Shown here piece by piece: positions 8,675 to 16,400 of a stretch of DNA of 64,000 nucleotides. The stretch's first letter is position 1; each line of letters opens with the position of its first letter. This DNA is from Verrucomicrobiia bacterium. Lineage in GTDB: Bacteria > Verrucomicrobiota > Verrucomicrobiia > Limisphaerales > JADLHS01. Where the stretch lies: contig JAMLJH010000001.1 in the NCBI GenBank assembly GCA_023953615.1, positions 909,360 to 973,359 of the forward strand. Reading direction: 5' to 3'. The translations under genes and the position numbers were made by a program. The notes beneath the pieces are model-generated. The model saw nothing but the letters and a program-made list of their open reading frames with translations, searched no databases and had not been told where the DNA came from.

Positions 8675-9646
8675 ATGAGTCGAGTGAACCAGCAAATCAA
8701 AGTGGGCGTTTTCATCCTGTTCGGATTGGTATTGGTCGGCGGCATGACCGTGCTGTTCAGCCGTAATTCCTTTTCCTACAAGGAGCACTACGAAATTCAA
8801 TTGCTCTCCAGCAACGTCGGCGGCATCAAATCGGGCGCGCGGGTGTTGATGCGGGGCGTGCCGGTGGGCAACGTCAAAACCATCCAGCTCAACCACGGCG
8901 GCACCAACGTCACCATTTTTCTGCGCATTGACCCCCAATTCAAACTTCATTCCGATGCGCGGTTCGAAATCGAGCAAGCCGGATTTTTGGGCGACCAATT
9001 CGTCGCCATCTATCCCGCCAGCGATCAAGGTTACGTGCTGACGAATGGCGCCGTGGTCTCGGCGCGCGCCCCGTTCAACATGCAGGAAGCCGTGGCCGTC
9101 GCGACGGAGATGATCCTCAAAATCAGTCAGACGACCACCAACCTGAACGCGGCGGTCAGCGACGTCCGCCGCCTGGTGTTGAACGAGCAACGGCTGGAAA
9201 ATCTGGGCACGGCGCTGGATCGGCTGAACGCCATGACCAGCGAAGCGGAACAGGCGATGCAAAACCTGTCCGCCATCGTCACCAATAATTCCGAACCCAT
9301 CAACGCCGCCGTCCGGGAACTGCACCAGTTCAGCGCGCAATTGCCCGTGTTGACGGATCGCATCAACGCGGTGGTGGCAACCAATTCAGCGCGCCTCGAA
9401 GCCACCATGCTCAACCTGGAAACCAGCTCCACCATCGTCACCAACCTGTTGACGGACCTGCAGGCCGGGCGCGGCGCGGCCGGCCGGTTATTGCGCGATG
9501 AAGCGCTGGCCGATTACTTGAGCGATATTGCCTACAACCTTTCCTACACCGCCAGCAACCTCAACACGCGCGGTCTCTGGGGCATCCTCTGGAAACAAAA
9601 AAATCCCCCGTTTCCCCGCACCAACACCCCCCCACCTGATCCATGA
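8675..9646 (+). CDS. mlaD: MCE-family substrate-binding protein (MlaD)
   Basis: 323 residues. One N-terminal membrane helix (IKVGVFILFGLVLVGGMTVLF) is followed by a single MCE domain (GGIKSGARVLMRGVPVGNVKTIQL and FEIEQAGFLGDQFVAIYP), then a long helical part (residues ~135-285) of heptad-like character, typical of MCE proteins that form a periplasmic tunnel. The C-terminus is basic and proline rich. It binds phospholipid and links the inner membrane transporter to the periplasm. The stop overlaps the next gene start by 4 bases. Confidence 0.92.
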   Translation: MSRVNQQIKVGVFILFGLVLVGGMTVLFSRNSFSYKEHYEIQLLSSNVGGIKSGARVLMRGVPVGNVKTIQLNHGGTNVTIFLRIDPQFKLHSDARFEIEQAGFLGDQFVAIYPASDQGYVLTNGAVVSARAPFNMQEAVAVATEMILKISQTTTNLNAAVSDVRRLVLNEQRLENLGTALDRLNAMTSEAEQAMQNLSAIVTNNSEPINAAVRELHQFSAQLPVLTDRINAVVATNSARLEATMLNLETSSTIVTNLLTDLQAGRGAAGRLLRDEALADYLSDIAYNLSYTASNLNTRGLWGILWKQKNPPFPRTNTPPPDP

Positions 9647-10662
9647 TCCGCTCCCTTTGGGTTGTCCGAATTTTCTTTCTCATCCTGTGCTGCCTCACGG
9701 GTTACGCGTTGAGCCAGTTGCGCCCCGATCTGGTGGGGCCGGCCTACAGCGGCCCGCTCGGGGCCGTCATCGGCTTCGGTTTCGGTGGCTTGCTCATTGC
9801 CATTGACGAAATGCTGAAGGGCTTTTCGTTGCGCGCGTTTTCCGCCACCACTTTCGGATTGCTCCTGGGCATCGTCGTCGCGCAACTCGTGGATCATTCC
9901 GGATTGTTCGATCGGGTGGATGATGACACGCGCTGGCTGGTGCGGCTCGCGCTGTTCCTGGGCTTCAGCTACATCGGCATGGTCCTCGCCATGCGCAGCA
10001 ACAAGGAGGATTTTTCCTTGATCATCCCCTACGTCCGGTTTTCCCGACGCAGCGACAAAGCGGACAACCTCCTTCTCCTCGACACGAGCGCGATCATTGA
10101 CGGACGCATTGTGGATTTGATCAAAACGCATTTCCTCGAAGGCATCATCGTGACGCCGGCGTTCGTGATGAAGGAATTGCAACGCCTCGCCGATTCCGCC
10201 GAGGAAACCAAACGCGGACGCGGGCGGCGCGGGCTGGACATGCTCACTCGCATCCAGGCCAACCAACAACTCGAAGTGAAACTGCACGAGGGCGACTTTC
10301 CGGACGAACCCGACGTGGACGCGAAGTTGTTGCGCCTGGCGCGCAATCTCAACGCCAAGGTCATCACCAACGATTCCAACCTCGGCAAGATCGCCGCGTT
10401 GCAAAACATCACTTGTTTGAACCTGCACGAGCTGGCGCGATACCTGAAGCCCGTGCTGCTGGCGGGCGATCCGCTCACGCTGAGAATCGTGCGGGAAGGC
10501 AAGGACAAGGATCAAGGCGTGGCCTATCTGCCCGATGGCACGATGGTCGTGGTGAATCACGGCCAGGCGCACGTTGGCCATCAGGTCGAAGCCGTCGTCC
10601 AAAGCGTGATCCAAACCGGCGCGGGCGTCATCGTTTTCGCCAATTTGCGCTCCAACTCGTAA
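9643..10662 (+). CDS. PIN-TRAM domain membrane protein (YacL-like)
   Basis: 339 residues with about four N-terminal membrane helices (residues ~1-115), then a PIN nuclease-like domain beginning NLLLLDTSAIIDGRIVDL (acidic residue D in DTSA, further acidic positions in NAKVITNDSNLGKI), and a C-terminal TRAM domain (GVAYLPDGTMVVVNHG through VQTGAGVIVFANL). The architecture matches the YacL family of putative membrane-bound ribonucleases. Overlap with mlaD suggests co-transcription; the functional link is unclear. Confidence 0.88.
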   Translation: MIRSLWVVRIFFLILCCLTGYALSQLRPDLVGPAYSGPLGAVIGFGFGGLLIAIDEMLKGFSLRAFSATTFGLLLGIVVAQLVDHSGLFDRVDDDTRWLVRLALFLGFSYIGMVLAMRSNKEDFSLIIPYVRFSRRSDKADNLLLLDTSAIIDGRIVDLIKTHFLEGIIVTPAFVMKELQRLADSAEETKRGRGRRGLDMLTRIQANQQLEVKLHEGDFPDEPDVDAKLLRLARNLNAKVITNDSNLGKIAALQNITCLNLHELARYLKPVLLAGDPLTLRIVREGKDKDQGVAYLPDGTMVVVNHGQAHVGHQVEAVVQSVIQTGAGVIVFANLRSNS

Positions 10663-10679
10663 CCCACTATAACTGAACC

Positions 10680-10904
10680 ATGGATTTGATCACTGTCGCC
10701 AACCTGTTCAGCTCGGTTGAAGCCAATCTGACTGCGTCGCGCCTCGAAGCCGCCGGATTTCATCCGCACCTCAAAGGCGAACTCGCCGCCCTGAGCATGG
10801 ATGGTTACTCGCTGGCCACTGGCGGCATTGAAGTGCAGGTGCCCGAGGCGGAAGCGGCCGAAGCCAAAGAATTTCTCAACAGCCCGGTTACACTACTCGA
10901 ATGA
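10680..10904 (+). CDS. DUF2007-type small protein
   Basis: 74 residues beginning MDLITVANLFSSVEANLTASRLEAAGFHPHL. The pattern (short strand, helix with EAxxxxSxLEAAGI-like sequence, then GGIEVQVPEAEAAEAKEFL) matches the DUF2007 family of putative signal-transducing proteins, whose ferredoxin-like fold is similar to GlnB-type domains. Function is unknown. Its stop overlaps the start of the following FAD-oxidase gene by 4 bases, so they are likely co-translated. Confidence 0.75.
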   Translation: MDLITVANLFSSVEANLTASRLEAAGFHPHLKGELAALSMDGYSLATGGIEVQVPEAEAAEAKEFLNSPVTLLE

Positions 10905-12277
10905 ACTCCTCCGCGTCCGCCCGCTTCGCCTCCCTCCAAAAACTGCTCCCCGGCGAAATCAAACTCGACTCCGACACGCTGGCAAAATATGCCGGCGACA
11001 AATGGTTTGCCACCCACCGCCCCGACGCCGTGGCGCTGCCGCGTTCCACCCGGTCGGTGTCCACCATCCTTAAGTTTGCGCAGCGGCATCACCTCCCGGT
11101 CACGCCGCGCGGTGCCGGTTATGGCTACGTGGGCGGCTGCGTTCCGCGGCGCGGCGGCATCGTGCTCTCCCTCGAACGCCTGAATCGCATCAAGGAAATT
11201 AACGCTGACGATTTTGTGGTGGTGACTGAACCCGGCGTCATCACGGCGGAGTTGCAAGCCGCCGTGGAAAAGCAAAATCGTTTCTATCCGCCCGATCCGG
11301 CCAGCAGCAAGGAAAGTTTCATCGGCGGGAACATCGCCACCAATGCCGGCGGCCCGCGCTGTTTGAAGTACGGCGTCACCCGCGATTACGTGCTGGGCCT
11401 CGAAGTGGTGCTGGCCGATGGCACAATCGTCCGACTGGGCGGACGCACCCATAAAAATAAAACCGGCTTTGATTTGCACCGCCTCTTCGTCGGCTCGGAG
11501 GGATTGCTGGGGGTGATTACCGAGGCCACTCTCAAATTGTTGCCGTTGCCGCCCGACCGCGCGAACCTCGCCGTTGGATTCGGCTCGATGCGTCAGGCCG
11601 TGCGCTCCCTGCACGCGATCCTCGGAGCGGGATTCCTTCCCGCCGCGCTCGAATTGGCCGATTCCTTTACCCTGGCGGCGGCGTATCGTCGCACCAAAAG
11701 CGAACGACTACGCGGCTGCCGCGCGCACCTCATCGTTGAAGTGGATGGGCAACGCGTCTCGGTGCGAAATGAAATCAAAACCCTCCAGCGCCTCATTCGA
11801 CCGCAGCAGCCGTTGTTCATTGAAACCGGTTTTGGCACCAAGCAATGCGAACAAATCTGGCAAATCCGCCGTGAGTTTTCCTATTCGCTGCGTGACACCG
11901 GTTTGACCAAGCTCAACCAGGACATCGTGGTGCCACGCGGCCGCCTGGAAGACCTGTTCAATTTTGCCGTGCGGTTGCAAAAGCGACACCAACTGCAGCT
12001 CGCCTGTTTCGGACACGCAGGCGATGGCAACATTCACACCAACATCATGGTGGACTTTACGCAACCGGGCGCGAAGCGACGCAGCGAAGCCGCGCTGGAC
12101 GAACTCTTCAAACAAGTCCTGGCGTGGAACGGTTCGATCACCGGCGAACATGGCGTGGGCATCGCCAAAAAACGGTGGTGGCCGCTGGCAACCTCCGCCG
12201 AAGCGCGCCGGTTACACCACACCATTAAACACGCGCTCGATCCTCGCGGCATCTTGAATCCCGGCAAATTCATTTGA
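10901..12277 (+). CDS. FAD-linked oxidase, GlcD/D-lactate dehydrogenase family
   Basis: 458 residues. The PCMH-type FAD-binding half is at residues ~35-215 (VTPRGAGYGYVGGCVPRRGGIVLSL, then ESFIGGNIATNAGGPRCLKYG and VGSEGLLGVITEATLKLLPLP). The C-terminal cap domain ends with the family's FGHAGDGNIHTNIM and TGEHGVGIAKKRWW, where conserved histidines contribute to the active site. Members oxidise glycolate, D-lactate or similar 2-hydroxyacids. No partner GlcE/GlcF genes are adjacent, so the substrate is not decided. Confidence 0.88.
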   Translation: MNSSASARFASLQKLLPGEIKLDSDTLAKYAGDKWFATHRPDAVALPRSTRSVSTILKFAQRHHLPVTPRGAGYGYVGGCVPRRGGIVLSLERLNRIKEINADDFVVVTEPGVITAELQAAVEKQNRFYPPDPASSKESFIGGNIATNAGGPRCLKYGVTRDYVLGLEVVLADGTIVRLGGRTHKNKTGFDLHRLFVGSEGLLGVITEATLKLLPLPPDRANLAVGFGSMRQAVRSLHAILGAGFLPAALELADSFTLAAAYRRTKSERLRGCRAHLIVEVDGQRVSVRNEIKTLQRLIRPQQPLFIETGFGTKQCEQIWQIRREFSYSLRDTGLTKLNQDIVVPRGRLEDLFNFAVRLQKRHQLQLACFGHAGDGNIHTNIMVDFTQPGAKRRSEAALDELFKQVLAWNGSITGEHGVGIAKKRWWPLATSAEARRLHHTIKHALDPRGILNPGKFI

Positions 12278-12381
12278 CCCTCAGCCGGATTTAACCAGCC
12301 GCCGCCACGATCTCAACGAACGAAGGGCTTCCGTTCTTTTGGTTCGTAAATCGCATATCGTAAATCTAAAATTCCGGTCGT

Positions 12382-12771
12382 ATGAGTTTTTACGACCAAC
12401 TAAAATTTGATGCGAATGGATTGATCCCGGCGATTATTCAGGAGCAAAAAAGCGGGCGCGTGGTGATGATGGCGTGGATGAATCGCGCTTCGTTGGAGAA
12501 AACCATCGCCACCGGAAAAACCCACTTCTGGAGCCGCTCGCGCCAAAAATTCTGGATGAAGGGCGAGGAAAGCGGCAACACGCAAACGGTGAAAGACGTG
12601 GCGTTCGATTGCGACGGTGATTGCCTGCTCATTCAGGTGGAGCAACACGGTCCGGCATGCCATGAGGGCTATCAATCCTGCTTCTTCCGTTCGATTGAGG
12701 GTCAGGGCGACACTTGCCGGATTACCGAACCGCGTTTGAAAACGCCGGAACAAATGTACCACAAGAAATAA
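12382..12771 (+). CDS. hisI: Phosphoribosyl-AMP cyclohydrolase
   Basis: 129 residues from the ATG at 12382. It carries the HisI signatures [29 protein letters not shown], then [45 protein letters not shown], with the metal-binding aspartates and cysteines DCDGDC and ACH. It opens the purine ring of phosphoribosyl-AMP in the third step of histidine synthesis. No HisE domain is fused, which is the stand-alone HisI form. No other his genes are nearby. Confidence 0.95.
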   Translation: MSFYDQLKFDANGLIPAIIQEQKSGRVVMMAWMNRASLEKTIATGKTHFWSRSRQKFWMKGEESGNTQTVKDVAFDCDGDCLLIQVEQHGPACHEGYQSCFFRSIEGQGDTCRITEPRLKTPEQMYHKK

Positions 12772-12826
12772 TCGGGACGCGGGCGCCGGCCGTTGATCGG
12801 TCGAGAACGCGCCCGCATGACACTTC

Positions 12827-13390
12827 ATGGATGATTCAGTTCCATTCGCAAGTCGCGCGTATTTTATTTACCTCGTGGTTCTGCTTCTGGCGCGCGCGGC
12901 CGATTTTCTCAGCACCTGGGTGGCGACGCCCAATTTGGTGCTGGAAGGCAATCCCATCGCCAAACGACTTGGTTGGAAATGGGGCATGGTCGTGAATCTG
13001 ATCGTGGTCGCCAGCCTGGCCGCGTGGCCGTTGTCCGCCATCGTGGTAGCGACGGCCAGCGTGTTGGTGGCCGCGCGTAATTTTCAATCCGCCTGGTTGA
13101 TGCGCTCCATGGGTGAAGAAGCCTATCGGTCATGGCATGTGCAACGGTTGGAAGAAACGCCCGTTATCCTGTATTTGTTCTGTCTGGCCGGTAACAGCTT
13201 GCTTACGTTGGCCGTAGGCGTGGCGTTGGTGGCTTTCAGTGCCACGCGGACTTATCTGCTGCTTGTGCCGTTGGGCATCGGGATGGGCATGATTGCCTAC
13301 GTGCTGGCGGTGGTCCTCTTTACATCGCTTTCCCTGTGGCGACTGCGGCGCCGCCGGGAACCTTTTGCCGAAGTGAAATTGCCGGAGTAA
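12827..13390 (+). CDS. Hypothetical integral membrane protein
   Basis: 187 residues, not assigned to a characterised family. About five hydrophobic segments are visible: IYLVVLLLARAADFLSTW, GMVVNLIVVASLAAW with SAIVVATASVLVAA, ILYLFCLAGNSLLTLAVGVALVAF, and YLLLVPLGIGMGMIAYVLAVVLF. The C-terminus is basic and cytoplasmic (WRLRRRREPFAEVKLPE). An N-terminal ADFLSTW..NLVLEGNPIAKRLGW stretch is reminiscent of small DUF5658-like membrane proteins with an E-x-N-P motif. No function is proposed. Confidence 0.6.
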   Translation: MDDSVPFASRAYFIYLVVLLLARAADFLSTWVATPNLVLEGNPIAKRLGWKWGMVVNLIVVASLAAWPLSAIVVATASVLVAARNFQSAWLMRSMGEEAYRSWHVQRLEETPVILYLFCLAGNSLLTLAVGVALVAFSATRTYLLLVPLGIGMGMIAYVLAVVLFTSLSLWRLRRRREPFAEVKLPE

Positions 13391-13469
13391 CGGCGCTGGG
13401 ATTTATCCGAGGGAAGTCCTGAAAGAGAAGGATGACAAATCGGGCAAAGTGTGCTTGATTTTGCAGCAC

Positions 13470-16400
13470 ATGTTGCATCTGCCGTATTTCGCACACCGGT
13501 TGGAAAAAAAAGGAAGGTCCTGGGTTCAGTTAGGCATGGCGGTCTTGCTGACCGCAGCGGCCTCGGATGGTTTCGCACAGGCCCCCAGCCTCACCGAAGC
13601 GCCGGTTTCCCCCACCATTTTTTTGGGCGACCCGATGACCCTGCAGGTTGCCGCCAGTGGCAGCGCGCCACTGTCTTACCAATGGTTTCGCGATGATGCC
13701 GCCATCGCGGGCGCCGTCGGTACCAGCTATACGATTCCGGCTGTTTCCGCGACGGATCATCACGCGACCTTTTGGGTGCGGGTCACCAACACCTTGGGCG
13801 TGGCGCTTAGTGATGCGGTCAGCCTGACGGTGGATTTTGGTCTGCCCGGCGCGGCGGTGACCAACCACTTGTTGAGCTATAGCAGCGTCTGGCGGTACAA
13901 CCTTTCCAACAATCTGGATGGCGTCAATTGGACCGACCCCGGTTATGCCGACGCCGTCTGGCCCAGCGGCCCCGGATTACTGGCGGCAGAAAACAACTCC
14001 GCCATTACGCCACTGATTGGCACCAGTCTGCGCGCGCCGAACAATCCGGTGACCGGCATGGCCTCGGGACATGCGTACTATTTTCGCGCGGCGATCAACG
14101 TCGCGAGCAACAACCTGATTCCGGGACCGTTGATTGCGACGATTCGGGCGGACGATGGCGCAATGGTTTATGTGAATGGCACGGAAGCGTTGCGTCTGCG
14201 CATGCCTGCCGGGGTGATCGGGAACACGACTTTCACCCTTAACGGCGCATTCCCACCGGGAGCAAGCGCGGATGCGACAACGGATGAAATCTTCCAGTTG
14301 GAAGGAATCAACCTCATGCCGGGCAACAATATCATTGCCGCTTCAGTGCATCAGGCCAACGCCACGAGCAGCGACATCGTCTGGGGCCTGGCGTTGGACA
14401 GCATCGGTTACCAGCGCGTTCGCGATACCGTGGCGCCGACGGTCGTGAATCTGATTCCAGCGCCGGGGACCACGGTGCCGACATTCAGTTCGCTCGAGGT
14501 GGTGTTCAGCGAAGGCGTTAAAGGCGTGGCGGCGGAAGACCTGCTGGTGAATGGCGTGCCCGCGACCCAGGTGACGGAATACGCGCCGGAGGTTTATAGT
14601 TTTCAATTCCCGCCGCAACCCAACGGCGCGGTGCAGGTGGCTTGGTCACCAAATGCCGGGATCGTGGATCAATCGGCCAATTCCAACGCGTTTGTGGGCG
14701 GTAACTACCATTATACCGTGGACCCGGAGACGACGGATTTGAACGTACGCATCACGGAATTCATGGCGGGCAATTCCACCACGATCCGCGACGACGATGG
14801 GGATTACTCCGATTGGATTGAGTTATACAACGCCGGCACTCAGCCCGTGGACCTGAGCGGTTGGTATTTGACGGATAACGCGGGCAACCTGACCAAGTGG
14901 CGTTTGCCGACCGGGCTGAGCCTGGCCCCGGGCGATTACCTGCTGGTTTGGGCTTCGAATAAAAACCGCGGCGTGGTGGGCGCGCCGTTGCACACTAATT
15001 TCAAATTAAGCAAATCAGCGGGCAATTACCTGGGGTTGGTCTATTCCGATGGCGCCACGGTGGTTTCAGCGTTTACCGCTTATCCGGCCCAGTATGATGA
15101 TGTCTCGTATGGACGGGATCGGTTGGATTATTCCCTGGTGGGCTACTTCACCACGCCGACGCCCGGGGCCGTCAATGCGACCGGAGGAGCGGGATTTCTA
15201 GCGCCCGTCACCTTCTCGCGCCCCAGCGGCACCTTTCAATCCGCGTTCCAACTGACCTTGAGCACGGAAGCCACCAACGCGGTCATCCGTTATTTTCTGG
15301 TCACGGACAGCGCGGCGGCAGCGCTGACCGACCTGCCGGATAACACCTCACCGATCTATACCGGGCCATTGAACATCAGCACCAGCACGCAGGTTCGGGC
15401 GCGCGCGTTTCCGGCGCAGGCAGACGCATTTCCCAGCGCGCCAACCAGTGAGACCTACCTGCAAATTACGCCCGGCGCGGCGAGCTTCAGTTCCGAAGCG
15501 CCCGTGGTGTTGTTTTACAATTTTGGCGGCAACGTTCCACCCGCGACGACGGACCAAAATGCCGTCATGATGGTGTTCGATACGGACTATGGTCATGCTT
15601 CGCTGACCAACCCGCCGGCCGTCGTCAAACGCATCGGCATCCATCTGCGCGGCAGCAGCACGTTGGGCATGGCCAAGAAAAGTTTTGCCGTCGAAACCTG
15701 GGACGAATTCAACGATAACCAGAGCGTGGGAGTCCTGGGCATGCCCGCCGGCTCTGACTGGGTTTTCTATGCGCCCAACCTGTATGACAAATCGTGGATT
15801 CATAATCCACTGATGCACGACCTGAGCCGTTCAATCGGGCGTTACTCTCCGCGAGCCCGCATGGTGGAGGTGTTCACCTGCTTTAATGGAACGACCGTCA
15901 ATTATGCCGCCCCGGCAGTGGGGCATTACAACGGCGTCTATGTGTTGATGGAAAAAATCAAAGCGAATGCCGACCGCGTCAATATCCCCCGATTAACCCC
16001 GATGCAGACCAATACGCCCGCCATCACGGGCGGGTATATTTTGAAGATTGATCGTGCGGACGCCGATGAACGCACGTTCAGCGCCGGCAATCAAGGTTTG
16101 GTGTTTGTCGAGCCCAAGATGAAGGATTACAGCCTCTATCCGGGTCGGGCCTTGCAGCAAAACTACATCGCGGGATACATCAATTCGTTCTACAACGCTT
16201 TGACGGGTGCCAATTGGACCAATGCCACCACGGGTTACGCCGCCTGGATTGACGTGGACGCGTGGATTGATCATCACCTTTTGAACGTTCTATCGCTCAG
16301 CTCGGATGCGTTGCGATTGAGCGCGTTCATGTTCAAGGACCGCAATCAAAAATTTGCCATGGGGCCGCTTTGGGATTTTGATCGGGGCCTGGGCACGAGC